Part shown: piece after piece, positions 26,496-35,926 of the stretch | Layout: each line of letters starts with the position of its first letter | Position numbering within the stretch: position 1 is the first letter of the stretch | Assembly: GCF_005405165.1 (NCBI RefSeq) | Contig: NZ_BJDN01000011.1 | Coordinates: 1 to 64,000, forward strand | Origin: Loigolactobacillus binensis | Lineage (GTDB): Bacteria; Bacillota; Bacilli; Lactobacillales; Lactobacillaceae | Direction of reading: 5' to 3' | DNA: 64,000 nt | Translations under genes and position numbers: made by a program | The notes under the pieces: model-generated | Told to the model about the DNA's origin: nothing | Seen by the model: only the letters and a program-made list of their open reading frames with translations | Databases searched by the model: none

Positions 26496-28034
26496 ATGCA
26501 TTGGGGATTATTTCTAACGGCATTGTTACCAATTATTTGGCTTATTTTTGCGCTAGGCGTATTGAAAATGGCAGGTAGTAAAGCTTGTTCCATTGGACTT
26601 ATTTTGACGCTGGTATTGGCAATCTTTGTTTTCCGGATGAATATTCTTGATAGTTTGACAGCTGCTCTGGAAGGTGCGGTAATGGGGATCTGGCCGATCG
26701 TCTACATTATTATTGCCGCAGTTTTTACGTACAATTTGACCACCGCCAGCGGCAGTATGGCAACGATCCGTAATGGTTTATCTAGTATTACCAGTGATAA
26801 ACGATTATTGGTCTTGATCATTGCTTGGGGCTTTGGTGGTTTTTTGGAAGCTATTGCCGGGTTTGGTACAGCCGTTGCCATCCCAGCTAGTATTTTGATC
26901 GCATTTGGGGTCAATCCGATTTTATCCGCAACCATTTGTTTAATCGCTAACACGACGCCAACTGCTTTTGGTGCGATCGGCTTGCCGGTGACCACCTTGG
27001 CGCAGATCAGTGGTTTAGACGTGATGCACTTATCTTACTTAGTCACGATTCAATTATTACCGTTGATCATTATCATTCCATTTGTGATGGTTGCTTTGAT
27101 CGGTGGTGGGTTTAAAGCCATTCGCGAAGTTTGGGCACCGACGTTAGCTGCCGGCCTTGCTTTTGGGTTACCCCAAATTTTTGTTGCGCGTTTTCTAGGC
27201 GCAGAATTACCAGCAATTATTGGTTCCATTGTTTGTATTATCGTCACGGTTTTATTCGCACTACGGTACGAACATAAGCATCCAGGCACGAAAAAAACGG
27301 CGGTCGCTGCGCCTAAGGCCAACGAATTTGTGTTAGCTGCCATGCCTTTTATTCTCGTTTTTGTTTTCGTCATGTTGGCCTCACCATTAGTACCACCATT
27401 GAATCACTTCCTGACTGGAATCAAGTCAGCGATCACGATCTATACTGGTGCTGGTGCCAAGCCGTATGTTTTCAATTGGGTATCGACGCCGGGGACGCTG
27501 ATTATTTTAGCGACGATCATCGGGGGACTGATCCAGAAGATGAAGCTCGGTGAAATTTTCAAAATCTTAGGCAAAACGGCGGTGCAGATGGTCCAAACTT
27601 TGATCACTGTCTGCGCGATCGTCGCCTTAGCCAAAGTGATGGGTTACAGTGGCATGATCGCGAGTATCGCCGCAACCTTAGTGGGCCTATTGGGCGCGTT
27701 CTATCCGATCGTGGCGCCATTGATCGGTGCTTTAGGCACCTTCGTAACGGGGTCTGACACGTCGGCCAACGTGCTATTTGGTAACTTGCAGCGGCAGGCG
27801 GCCGTTGCGCTACATGATAGCACCTACTGGGTCGTCGCCGCCAATGCCGTTGGGGCAACTGCAGGTAAAATGATTTCCCCCCAAAGTATTGCCGTGGCTT
27901 CGGCTGCTACCAACTTGCAAGGTCAAGAAGGTGAGATCCTTAAAAAGAGCATGAAGTTTTTCTTGATTTATTTAGTGATAATTTGTATCTGGATCTTCGC
28001 ATCCGGGTTATTCATTCACGCACTGCACATTTAA
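26496..28034 (+). CDS. LctP (L-lactate permease) family transporter
   Basis: A 512-residue integral membrane protein with about 12-13 segments and the LctP hallmarks FGGFLEAIAGFGTAVAIP, GAIGLPVTTLAQ and GSDTSANVLFGNLQ. The family imports lactate or glycolate with protons. It has its own promoter region with a perfect cre site, separate from aroE-aroD, and no copy of the LysR palindrome is visible. It may carry lactate, or the cyclic acids of the island; the sequence cannot decide. Confidence 0.9.
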   Translation: MHWGLFLTALLPIIWLIFALGVLKMAGSKACSIGLILTLVLAIFVFRMNILDSLTAALEGAVMGIWPIVYIIIAAVFTYNLTTASGSMATIRNGLSSITSDKRLLVLIIAWGFGGFLEAIAGFGTAVAIPASILIAFGVNPILSATICLIANTTPTAFGAIGLPVTTLAQISGLDVMHLSYLVTIQLLPLIIIIPFVMVALIGGGFKAIREVWAPTLAAGLAFGLPQIFVARFLGAELPAIIGSIVCIIVTVLFALRYEHKHPGTKKTAVAAPKANEFVLAAMPFILVFVFVMLASPLVPPLNHFLTGIKSAITIYTGAGAKPYVFNWVSTPGTLIILATIIGGLIQKMKLGEIFKILGKTAVQMVQTLITVCAIVALAKVMGYSGMIASIAATLVGLLGAFYPIVAPLIGALGTFVTGSDTSANVLFGNLQRQAAVALHDSTYWVVAANAVGATAGKMISPQSIAVASAATNLQGQEGEILKKSMKFFLIYLVIICIWIFASGLFIHALHI

Positions 28035-28084
28035 TTTTAGTGAGCTAGCCGGTGCTTACTTCACATTATTGCTCTAAAAAAATA

Positions 28085-28131
28085 GACGCAGTTGGTACGC
28101 ATGGTTTAGGTAATGTTGCCGCTGCGTTTTT
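28085..28131 (+). terminator. intrinsic terminator of the permease gene
   Basis: GACGCAG pairs with CTGCGTT across a long loop with extra GG/CC pairing, then five Ts. Confidence 0.65.
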
Positions 28132-28220
28132 AAGTTGCTTTTTGATAGTTGATCCTACTTTTAACTTGGCGTAAAAGTTAGTATAATTGGAAACAAATCA
28201 AGTGATCAGGTGGAATGAGC

Positions 28221-29087
28221 ATGGAAATAACGGAGAAGGCACCGGCAAAAATAAATTTAAGCTTAGACGCCCTTTTTCAGCATGCCGATGGTGAGCACGA
28301 ATGGAAAATGGTGATGACTTCAGTCGATTTGGCGGATTACGTTGAGTTGGCAACAACCACAACCCGACAGATCACGGTGACCACAGATAGCGGCTTCTTG
28401 CCGGTGGATCACCGTAATTTAGCTTTTCAAGCGGCCCATTTGCTGCAGCAGCAAGCAGGCGTGACTTATGGTGCGCGGATCCATATTCGCAAACAGATTC
28501 CGGTGGCCGCCGGCTTAGGTGGTGGCAGTTCGGATGCAGCGGCCGTCTTACGCGGGTTGAATCGTTTGTGGCAATTAAATTGGCCGCTGGCAAAGCTGGC
28601 CCATTTAGGCTTGGCCATTGATTCGGACGTTCCGTACTGTGTCTACTCGCAAACGGCGCTGGTGACTGGACGCGGGGATGAGATCACCTTGTTGCCTAAG
28701 TTACCGCCGTTTTGGGTGGTGCTGGCTAAACCTGGCGCCAGCGTTTCGACACCTAGTATTTTGCGCGCCATTTCGTATGATGCGCAACTTTACCATCCAC
28801 CGATCGACCAAATGGTTGCCGCTATTGAAACCGGGGATTATCCGCAAATTTTGGCTAGCATGGGCAATACTTTGGCCGAGATCACTAGTCAGCGTTACCC
28901 GCAGATCAAGCAATTGCGCCAGCAAATGTTGCGCTTCGGTGCCGATGCAGCACAAATGAGCGGCAGTGGGCCTACGGTTTTTGGCTTATGCGCCAAATAT
29001 TCACGGGCGCAGCACGTTTTCAATAGTATGAAAGGCTTTTGCCGCGAAGTTTATCTGGTACGGCCATTATTAAATGGTTTGAACTAG
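28221..29087 (+). CDS. ispE: 4-diphosphocytidyl-2-C-methyl-D-erythritol kinase homologue
   Basis: A GHMP kinase of 288 residues: KAPAKINLSLDAL at the N-terminus and the ATP loop PVAAGLGGGSSDAAA. IspE is an enzyme of the MEP isoprenoid pathway, yet lactobacilli generally make isoprenoids from mevalonate and keep only this member, always beside purR, so its real role in them is uncertain. AGGTGG points to the ATG at 28221; the ATG at 28215 is too near. In Bacillus order it follows veg directly; here 7.6 kb intervene. Confidence 0.9.
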   Translation: MEITEKAPAKINLSLDALFQHADGEHEWKMVMTSVDLADYVELATTTTRQITVTTDSGFLPVDHRNLAFQAAHLLQQQAGVTYGARIHIRKQIPVAAGLGGGSSDAAAVLRGLNRLWQLNWPLAKLAHLGLAIDSDVPYCVYSQTALVTGRGDEITLLPKLPPFWVVLAKPGASVSTPSILRAISYDAQLYHPPIDQMVAAIETGDYPQILASMGNTLAEITSQRYPQIKQLRQQMLRFGADAAQMSGSGPTVFGLCAKYSRAQHVFNSMKGFCREVYLVRPLLNGLN

Positions 29088-29099
29088 CAGAGTGGGTTT

Positions 29100-29819
29100 G
29101 ATTCCATTCCGGGGCGCGAGGACGGACTTGCTAATAGTGGCAGACTTTGTTCCAAAGTCCTGATTAACGCGTCGTTGTCCATTCTTGTGGCAAAATTAAG
29201 GAGCGTAGTTGTAAAGTCCGCAACTGCGTTTCCTCAACGCAAACCGTTTCGGTCACCGCAAGAAACATGGCAACGCGTGCGACTTGGACTTGCCGGTTTT
29301 TGGCTTAGTCCAATCGACAACGGGAAGCACGTTCTGTTTAGCGAACACGTTCAAACAACAAATGTTTGCTAAAGTTAGTTATCAAGAACGAGCGCCAGTG
29401 ATACGCCAGCGCCTCCATTCCACCTTGGCAGTGGTTGAACATTAACTGTTGATCAATTTAATCGTTTGATTAGTCAATCAAATGTGGCTTAACGGCTCTA
29501 ATCGTTCGTAATTTTCAAGTTGAGTAGCAGCATTAACTATAAGCAACACTGGAAATAAACTTTCTCTACTACGCTTGATGGTATAACTGTTTTTACTATA
29601 GCCGTCGTTTACACAAATAACATTTCAATGCTCGGCTGCGGCCAGATGGAATGCAGGGCGCGAGGATCAGCTGTGTCGATAGTTCTTAATGGTGGGCTTT
29701 ACCATTTAGAACTATGCGGTATTGGCGAGATCCACTTTTCCACCTGCTTTTGCTTTAAACTGGAAAAGTTAGCTCGCCAAACCGCCACGCGTTCCGTCCT
29801 CACGCCCCGGAATGGAATC
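29100..29819. repeat. R2 modular palindromic repeat, copy 3 (720 bp, chimeric arms)
   Basis: Same orientation as copy 1 but with an exchanged left end: it opens with GGGGCGCGAGGA, which pairs with the right end TCCTCACGCCCC, then submodule D (about 29127-29180 and 29262-29275) with submodule E nested in it (about 29190-29261), then one submodule C (29277-29393), the core and a right module with the hairpin motif at 29723-29779. Flanks AGAGTGGGTT and AACCCACTCT extend the outer stem. It lies between ispE and purR. Confidence 0.85.
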
Positions 29820-29938
29820 TAACCCACTCTGCCCTGTTCCGGCTAAACTTCAAAGTCCTAAAAATTAGTTAAGGCCGTTGATCTGATAACTACGATGCAT
29901 TAGTACTTTTTGCGCGCCACACTAGTCCCTTTTTAATT

Positions 29939-29951
29939 AAAAACGAACTAT
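29939..29951 (+). promoter_or_regulatory. PurBox-like site before purR
   Basis: AAAAACGAACTAT agrees with the PurBox AWWWCCGAACWWT at 12 of 13 positions, including the CGAAC core. A TATAAT -10 box is at 29998-30003. I see one clear box, whereas PurR usually uses a pair. Confidence 0.5.
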
Positions 29952-30037
29952 TTTGGCTAAAAGACGATAAATGCTAGCCTTTTTGAGGTAAACTCTATAT
30001 AATAGACAAGCGAATGTCTTGAAATGAGGTGGATTAA

Positions 30038-30865
30038 TTGAAAATAAGACGAAGTGAACGGTTGATCGATATTACCCGCTATTTATTAGAGCGGCCCCAT
30101 ACATTAGTCCCATTAACTTTTTTTGCGAAGCGTTATGAATCGGCTAAGTCTTCGATCAGTGAGGATTTAGGTATTGTACGCCGAACCTTTCATAATCGCG
30201 GAACTGGGATCTTAGAAACGATTCCTGGTGCGGCTGGTGGTGTCCGCTTTATTCCAACGATCAGTCAGGATGAAGCAACAGAATTTATTGAAGCGATGAC
30301 GGCTGAATTGTCCGAACAAAGCCGCCTTTTACCTGGTGGCTACGTTTATTTATCTGATCTTCTCGGGCAGCCAGAAGTTTTACGTACGGTTGGCCGGCTG
30401 ATCGCCACCCAATACGTTGCCCAAGAGGTTGACGCGGTGATGACGGTGGCAACCAAAGGGGTCCCGATCGCACAAAGTGTGTCCCAATACTTAAACGTTC
30501 CGTTTGTGATCGTGCGCCGCGATTCGAAAATCACTGAAGGATCGACGGTTAGCGTTAATTACGTTTCCGGATCGTCCGAACGAGTGGAAAAAATGGAATT
30601 ATCCAAGCGCAGTTTGAAAAAGGGCTCGCGTGTTTTGGTCGTTGATGACTTTATGAAAGGCGGCGGCACCGTCAACGGAATGAAGAGCTTGATCGAAGAG
30701 TTCGAGTCTGAATTGGTTGGCGTGACTGTTTTTGCTGAATCAGCGTTTGCCGGTGAGCGGGCGATCGCCGATTACACGGCTTTGTTGTCGGTGGATAAGG
30801 TTGATAGCCGAGATAAAACAATTCACGTGGCCCCAGGCAATTATTTGCGCCGCACCTTTAAGTAA
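30038..30865 (+). CDS. purR: purine operon repressor PurR
   Basis: A 275-residue PurR: N-terminal winged helix (RRSERLIDITRYLLERP ... SSISEDLGIVRRTF) and a phosphoribosyltransferase-like domain whose PRPP loop is VLVVDDFMKGGGTVNGM. PRPP relieves repression of purine genes. It starts at TTG after GAGGTGGA. Normally cotranscribed with ispE; here R2 copy 3 sits between them and purR has its own -10 box. Confidence 0.95.
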   Translation: MKIRRSERLIDITRYLLERPHTLVPLTFFAKRYESAKSSISEDLGIVRRTFHNRGTGILETIPGAAGGVRFIPTISQDEATEFIEAMTAELSEQSRLLPGGYVYLSDLLGQPEVLRTVGRLIATQYVAQEVDAVMTVATKGVPIAQSVSQYLNVPFVIVRRDSKITEGSTVSVNYVSGSSERVEKMELSKRSLKKGSRVLVVDDFMKGGGTVNGMKSLIEEFESELVGVTVFAESAFAGERAIADYTALLSVDKVDSRDKTIHVAPGNYLRRTFK

Positions 30866-30868
30866 CGT

Positions 30869-32016
30869 ATGCGCGCTTATTTATACCCAATCAAAATCGC
30901 ATTGTTAGTTTTTCCATTTCTAGCGTTAGCGATCACGATCCCGTTTTTGATCCATCAATACCGTAAGTATGGCGCGCTGACTGGTTGGCGTGCTTTTGTT
31001 TTGTATACGTTTGTTTTTTATTTGTTGACGGCTTACTTTTTAGTCGTGTTACCGTTACCGCCACGGCATTTGGTGGCGTTATACACATCGCCACACTACA
31101 ATTTAAAACCATTTTTATTTGTTCGCGAATTCATGCAGGAAACGGTTCTACAGTGGCGTGAGCCGAGTACTTATTTGCCGGCGCTTAAGCAGAGTGCCTT
31201 TGTGCAGCCAACGTTTAACGTGATTTTGACCATTCCCTTTGGTGCCTACCTGCGTTATTATTTTCAGCGTCGTTTTCCGCAGGTCTTGCTGTTAAGTTTT
31301 GCCTTGACCCTATTTTTTGAAACGACACAACTTTCAGGCCTTTACGGGATTTATCCACGGCCTTATCGGCTATTTGGATGATTTAATGCTCAATACGTTA
31401 GGGGGACTGATCGGTTATGGGTTAGCGCCTTTGCTGACACCGTTGTTTCCAACTTCACGTCAAATGCTGACCACGGCGTTAGTTAGTTAAAGGGCGCCGG
31501 GTCAGTTTTAGCCGCCGGTTGGTCGCCTTGATCGTTGACTGGTTATTTTTGACGGTGGTCAGTGCGCTGGTCGACTTGTTAAGTCGCGACTTGCCGTATA
31601 ATGTGACCCGCATTCCCAGCTTGTGGTACGCCTTAGAAGTATTAGGCTATTTTGTGATCTTGCCTGGTTTGTGGCGCGGCAATACGCTAGGTAAATGGGT
31701 GGTCAAAATTCAGATCACTGCCGCTTTGCCCGTTCCGTTACGGTGGTGGCAGCTGTTCTGGCGGCAACTATTATTGTACGGCGCAGTGGTGCCGACACTT
31801 AGTTTACCTGTGCTTTTGCTACACGGGTTAAGTCGGGCACCGCGCAGCCAGTTTGATTATTATTTACTGGCGTTGTTAGTGGTCGGGGTGGTGCTGGCTG
31901 TTTTTGGCCTGCACGTTATGCTGACAATGGCTTTTCGCCGGGACCGTTTATTTTATGAGCGGCTCAGTCATACCAAGGAAATCAGTACGCTGACAACAAC
32001 GGCGCAGCCAGATTGA
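30869..32016 (+). pseudogene. broken VanZ-RDD membrane protein gene
   Basis: The first part (30869-31381) is a VanZ-like protein with about four membrane segments, ending YGIYPRPYRLFG then stop. The VanZ sequence continues in another frame (DDLMLNTLGGLIGYG, from 31377 to a stop at 31490), consistent with loss of about five bases in an expected FDVDDL. An RDD domain (RRLVALIVDWLF onward, up to 32016) is in the third frame. VanZ-RDD fusions are common in lactobacilli, so two frameshifts have probably broken one gene. The RDD part could still be made from TTG 31519. Confidence 0.7.
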
Positions 32017-32019
32017 TAG

Positions 32020-32063
32020 AAGTGCAACCCTTAGCCAAATCGACTGTGGGGTGCACTTTTTTT
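32020..32063 (+). terminator. intrinsic terminator after the RDD segment
   Basis: AAGTGCA-CCC pairs with GGG-TGCACTT and ends in a T-run. Confidence 0.75.
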
Positions 32064-32137
32064 GCGGCCTAGGGCAGTGCTAACGGTGAGCGTGCTGCTG
32101 ACACACCGCCTTTTTGGCCCTTTTTCGGTGGCACCAC

Positions 32138-32166
32138 TTGTCAGTGATTTATGACTAGGCTATGAT
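32138..32166 (+). promoter_or_regulatory. glmU promoter
   Basis: -35 TTGTCA (5 of 6), a 17-bp spacer and -10 TATGAT (5 of 6). It gives a leader of about 160 nt that includes the small frame at 32222-32287. Confidence 0.7.
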
Positions 32167-32221
32167 AGTTAGGTAAATGCTGTTTAACCAAATCATTGGT
32201 CTAGCGGAGGTAGCAATTAGT

Positions 32222-32287
32222 TTGCAGCGTATTTTTCGCTTGCTTGCGCGGCTTATTCGGCAAGCTAACTTTTTTGCTATTTTCTAG
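32222..32287 (+). CDS. candidate 21-codon leader peptide upstream of glmU
   Basis: TTG-started frame reading MQRIFRLLARLIRQANFFAI and one final Phe. GGAGG (32206-32210) lies 11 bases upstream. The peptide is a strongly amphipathic basic helix. It could be a regulatory leader or a small membrane-active peptide. No family is recognised and the spacing is at the long end, so this is a candidate only. Confidence 0.4.
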   Translation: MQRIFRLLARLIRQANFFAIF

Positions 32288-32334
32288 GTCATTGCAGTGG
32301 TGCGGCAGCATAATCGCGGAATAGAGGTAGAGAA

Positions 32335-33714
32335 ATGACAGCAAAGTACACGGTGATTTTGGCGGCTGGCCAAGGGACCCGCATGAAATCAAAATTAGCA
32401 AAAGTTTTACATCCCGTTTGTGGTCGGCCGATGGTGGATCACGTGTTGACCCAAGTCGAGCAATTGCAACCGGATAAGATCGTTACGGTGATCGGCCACG
32501 GGGCTGACGCGGTGAAGGCAGCTTTAGGTCAACGAACGGATTATGCGCTTCAGGCGGTGCAAAAAGGTTCTGGGGATGCCGTTTTGCAAACGGAGGCGCA
32601 ACTAGGTGATCAAGCAGGGATGACCATGATCGTCAGTGGCGATACGCCACTATTGACCGCTAAAACTTTTGAACAGTTATTTGAGTACCATAAGGAAAAA
32701 GGCGCCAAAGCGACTGTTTTGACGGCGACGGCAGCGGATCCCACAGGGTACGGGCGTATCATTCGTAACGACTTAGGCGTTGTGGAAAAAATCGTTGAGC
32801 AAAAGGATGCCAGTCATGAAGAGGCTGCAATCACGGAGATCAATACCGGCGTTTATTGCTTTGATAACGCGGCGTTATTTGCGGCTTTGCATGAAGTCGG
32901 GAATGATAATGCCCAAGGTGAGTATTATTTAACGGACGTGATCGGTATTTTAAAGGCTAAAGGCGAGATCGTTTCGGCTTACCGGATGAAGGACTTCGAA
33001 GAATCACTTGGGGTCAATACGCGGGCGGCCTTGGCACAGGCCACTGCGATCATGCAGCGCCGAATCAATGAACAACACATGGTCAACGGCGTCACGTTGA
33101 TCGACCCAGCGGCGACGTATATTGAGATCGGCGTTGAGATCGGGGCCGACACCACCATTGAAGCCGGGGTCACATTAAAAGGAAAAACGGTGATCGGCAG
33201 TGACTGCTATATTAGCGCGGGTTCAACTTTGCGTGATGCAAAAATTGGCAATGATGTTCAGATCACCAGTTCCACTATCGAAGAATCGGTTATGCATGAC
33301 CACAGTAATATTGGCCCAATGAGCCATTTGCGGCCTCAATCTGAGATCGGCGAATACGTGCATATCGGTAATTTCTGTGAAGTTAAGAAAGCACAATTAG
33401 GTGCGTACACGAAGGTGGGCCATTTATCCTATGTCGGGGATGCCACCTTAGGTGAACATATCAACGTTGGTTGTGGGGTTGTTTTTGTTAATTATGATGG
33501 TTTGAATAAGCATCACTCCAACGTTGGCGACTGGGCTTTTGTTGGCAGCAACGCTAATATTGTTGCGCCGGTCGATATCGCTGACCATGCTTTTGTTGCG
33601 GCAGGCTCTACGATCACCAATGATGTGGCTTACCATGATATGGCCATTGCCCGCGCGCGGCAGACCAACAAAGCCGATTATTGGGCCAAACTACCCCACG
33701 AACCTGAAAATTAA
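32335..33714 (+). CDS. glmU: bifunctional UDP-GlcNAc pyrophosphorylase / glucosamine-1-phosphate acetyltransferase
   Basis: Makes UDP-N-acetylglucosamine for peptidoglycan. The 459 residues have an N-terminal uridylyltransferase domain ([19 protein letters not shown]) and, from about residue 250, a left-handed beta-helix acetyltransferase domain with hexapeptide repeats ending in [19 protein letters not shown] precedes the ATG. Next to prs as in Bacillus. Confidence 0.97.
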   Translation: MTAKYTVILAAGQGTRMKSKLAKVLHPVCGRPMVDHVLTQVEQLQPDKIVTVIGHGADAVKAALGQRTDYALQAVQKGSGDAVLQTEAQLGDQAGMTMIVSGDTPLLTAKTFEQLFEYHKEKGAKATVLTATAADPTGYGRIIRNDLGVVEKIVEQKDASHEEAAITEINTGVYCFDNAALFAALHEVGNDNAQGEYYLTDVIGILKAKGEIVSAYRMKDFEESLGVNTRAALAQATAIMQRRINEQHMVNGVTLIDPAATYIEIGVEIGADTTIEAGVTLKGKTVIGSDCYISAGSTLRDAKIGNDVQITSSTIEESVMHDHSNIGPMSHLRPQSEIGEYVHIGNFCEVKKAQLGAYTKVGHLSYVGDATLGEHINVGCGVVFVNYDGLNKHHSNVGDWAFVGSNANIVAPVDIADHAFVAAGSTITNDVAYHDMAIARARQTNKADYWAKLPHEPEN

Positions 33715-33781
33715 TCTTTCATGAAAATAGCGTAAGTTTTCGCAGTCACGCTTGATTTGTCCGGCTAAATTACCTATTATT

Positions 33782-33787
33782 TATAAT
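33782..33787 (+). promoter_or_regulatory. -10 box of prs
   Basis: A consensus TATAAT 44 bp before the prs ATG. The best -35, TTGTCC at 33757-33762, is 19 bp away, so the promoter is moderate. Confidence 0.5.
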
Positions 33788-33830
33788 GTGGGTTTAACTT
33801 AAACGACATTAAATTAAAATGGAGGCTCTC

Positions 33831-34811
33831 ATGTCAGAACATTATTTTGATCCAAAGCTAAAAATCTTTGCTTTGAATTCAAACAAGCCATTAGCGCAAA
33901 AAATTGCCGATGAAGTCGGGGTCGAGCTTGGTAAGACCACGGTGGATCGCTTTAGCGATGGTGAAATTCGCATCAATATTGAAGAAAGCATTCGTGGCGA
34001 CAACGTTTACGTGATCCAATCAACTTCCGCACCAGTTAATGATAACTTAATGGAATTGATGATCATGATCGATGCTTTACGCCGCGCTTCTGCTGCATCA
34101 ATTAATCTTGTGATGCCTTACTATGGTTATGCGCGGCAAGACCGTAAGGCGCGTTCGCGTGAACCGATCACGGCTAAGTTAGTGGCTAATATGTTAGCAA
34201 TGGCAGGCGCCACCCGAATTTTGGCGTTGGATCTGCACGCTGCGCAAATTCAAGGTTTCTTCGATATTCCCGTTGATCATTTAATGGGGGCACCACTGAT
34301 CGCTGACTATTTCTTAACACATGGTGTTGACGATGATGCGGTGGTGGTTTCACCTGATCATGGTGGCGTTACGCGGGCCCGGAAATTAGCAGAATTCTTG
34401 AAAGCACCATTAGCGATCATCGACAAACGGCGGCCTAAGGCTAATGTTGCTGAAGTTATGAACATCATCGGTGACGTTAAAGGTAAGAAATGTATTTTGA
34501 TCGACGATATGATCGATACTGCCGGCACCATTACTTTAGGGGCGCAAGCCTTAATGGATGCTGGTGCAACCGAAGTTTACGCCAGTGCGACCCACGCCGT
34601 TTTATCTGGCCCAGCGATCGAACGTATTTCCAATTCACCGATCAAACAGTTAGTGGTCACTGACTCGATCCAACTGCCTAAAGAAAAATTGATCGCCAAA
34701 GTCGTTCAGATCTCCGTTGGCCCACTGATTGGCGATGCGATCAAACGGATCCACGAAAACAAGCCAGTAAGTCCCTTGTTTGAAAATAAATTCCATAAAG
34801 AAACGAAATAA
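33831..34811 (+). CDS. prs: ribose-phosphate pyrophosphokinase
   Basis: Makes PRPP from ribose 5-phosphate and ATP for nucleotide, His and Trp synthesis. The 326 residues contain [17 protein letters not shown], the ATP-binding [14 protein letters not shown] and the PRPP loop [12 protein letters not shown]. The frame opens at 33819, but GGAGG selects the ATG at 33831. Its product PRPP is the effector of the PurR encoded 3 kb upstream. Confidence 0.96.
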   Translation: MSEHYFDPKLKIFALNSNKPLAQKIADEVGVELGKTTVDRFSDGEIRINIEESIRGDNVYVIQSTSAPVNDNLMELMIMIDALRRASAASINLVMPYYGYARQDRKARSREPITAKLVANMLAMAGATRILALDLHAAQIQGFFDIPVDHLMGAPLIADYFLTHGVDDDAVVVSPDHGGVTRARKLAEFLKAPLAIIDKRRPKANVAEVMNIIGDVKGKKCILIDDMIDTAGTITLGAQALMDAGATEVYASATHAVLSGPAIERISNSPIKQLVVTDSIQLPKEKLIAKVVQISVGPLIGDAIKRIHENKPVSPLFENKFHKETK

Positions 34812-34820
34812 AGTTTCGAC

Positions 34821-34955
34821 TTAGAGCATATTTGGATAATTAGCGGTATTACTAATGTGGTATTTAGCCAGCATGACTGAATACTATTCCAAATACATTC
34901 TAAATAAGCGTGCTAAATTAGCGGTTAAATGGCTAGTTTGAGCACGCTTATTTCG
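34821..34955. repeat. two stacked inverted repeats between prs and ydcF
   Basis: First, TTAGA...TATTTGGA (34821-34836) pairs with TCCAAATA...TCTAA (34888-34902). Second, AAGCGTGCT (34906-34914) pairs with AGCACGCTT (34941-34949). The second may terminate prs, but its T-run is weak. The interrupted stems resemble the R1 and R2 style, although the sequences are different. Confidence 0.5.
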
Positions 34956-34973
34956 TTAACTGAGGTGAGTGAT

Positions 34974-35894
34974 ATGTGGTGGTTGATCGTCTTTTTAGGT
35001 GCTTTTTCACTGCTTTTGGCTGCTTGGCGCCAGCAATTTTGGTTGGCAGGTTATGGCCTAGTCGCAACCGGCTTATTGCTTGTTTGGCAATTGGATCTGG
35101 TTAGCCGCTTGGCGCCCCTTTTGCCGGGACTTTACGTGCTGACTAGTGGCCTATTTTGGCTGATCGGTTATTTATTTTGGCGCTTTGCTCGCCGGTTGAT
35201 CCGCCAGCACGGTGAGCACTTGGCCTACCGCGCTTTGCAGTTAGTGGCCTTGCTTTTACTTGCTTTACCGCTGGTGACGCTGTGGTGGCCAAGTCAATTG
35301 CTTCGATTGTTATGGTTAAGTGTGGGGTACTTCAGTGCCGGTTGGGTGGCGTACGTGCTGGGAAGTTTACTTTTGGTGCTTTATCCGCAGTCCCAGGTAC
35401 CGGCAACAATCATTGTGTTAGGCTCCGGTTTGCGTCCCGATGGGCAATTATCGCTGACCTTGGCTTACCGCGTCCGTCAAGCAGCCCGCCTTTACCAGCG
35501 TTATGGTTGTCAATTGGTGGTTTCTGGTGGGCAGGGAGCAGATGAGCCCTGGTCGGAAGCACAGGCGATGGCCACCGCGTTACAGCAAATGGGGGTACCA
35601 GCCGCAGCCCTTATTTTAGAGACCCGCTCAACGTCGACTTGGGAGAATTTACAGCTATCGGTGGCCAAATTATCCGGCACAACGCTAGGGCTATTGACCA
35701 GTAATTTTCACCTTTTACGGGCGGCATTGTACGCCCAACGTTTGCCGTATCAGTGGTGCTACTACGCGGCGCCGACGCCACTCAGTTACATTGGCTTAGG
35801 GGCTTTACGCGATTATTTGGCGCTATTGGTGCTGACGCGCTGGTGGCAATTTGGCGGTTGGCTTTTGGTGCTAGCGCTTGGTATTTGGTATTAA
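34974..35894 (+). CDS. YdcF family (DUF218) membrane protein
   Basis: Four to five hydrophobic segments in the first 135 residues, then the cytoplasmic or extracytoplasmic DUF218 domain: IIVLGSGLRPDGQLSLTLAYR, LVVSGGQGADEPWSEAQAM and STSTWENLQ. Relatives (SanA/ElyC/YdcF) are tied to envelope integrity and lipid-carrier metabolism. The ATG at 34974 follows GAGGTGAG; the longer frame from 34929 runs into the upstream hairpin. A final hydrophobic segment ends the protein. Confidence 0.85.
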   Translation: MWWLIVFLGAFSLLLAAWRQQFWLAGYGLVATGLLLVWQLDLVSRLAPLLPGLYVLTSGLFWLIGYLFWRFARRLIRQHGEHLAYRALQLVALLLLALPLVTLWWPSQLLRLLWLSVGYFSAGWVAYVLGSLLLVLYPQSQVPATIIVLGSGLRPDGQLSLTLAYRVRQAARLYQRYGCQLVVSGGQGADEPWSEAQAMATALQQMGVPAAALILETRSTSTWENLQLSVAKLSGTTLGLLTSNFHLLRAALYAQRLPYQWCYYAAPTPLSYIGLGALRDYLALLVLTRWWQFGGWLLVLALGIWY

Positions 35895-35919
35895 AAAAAT
35901 CCGCAATGCTTGCGGATTT
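35893..35919 (-). terminator. intrinsic terminator of mscL
   Basis: On the minus strand AAATCCGCAA pairs with its complement across a three-base loop and is followed by seven Ts. It overlaps the ydcF stop codon. Confidence 0.8.
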
Positions 35920-35926
35920 AGGCCCT

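Noticed and set aside
29175..29372. Open frames of about 65 codons at 29175-29372 and 29628-29822
   Set aside because: Both are inside R2 copy 3; the coding potential follows from the palindromic stems and is not conserved between copies.
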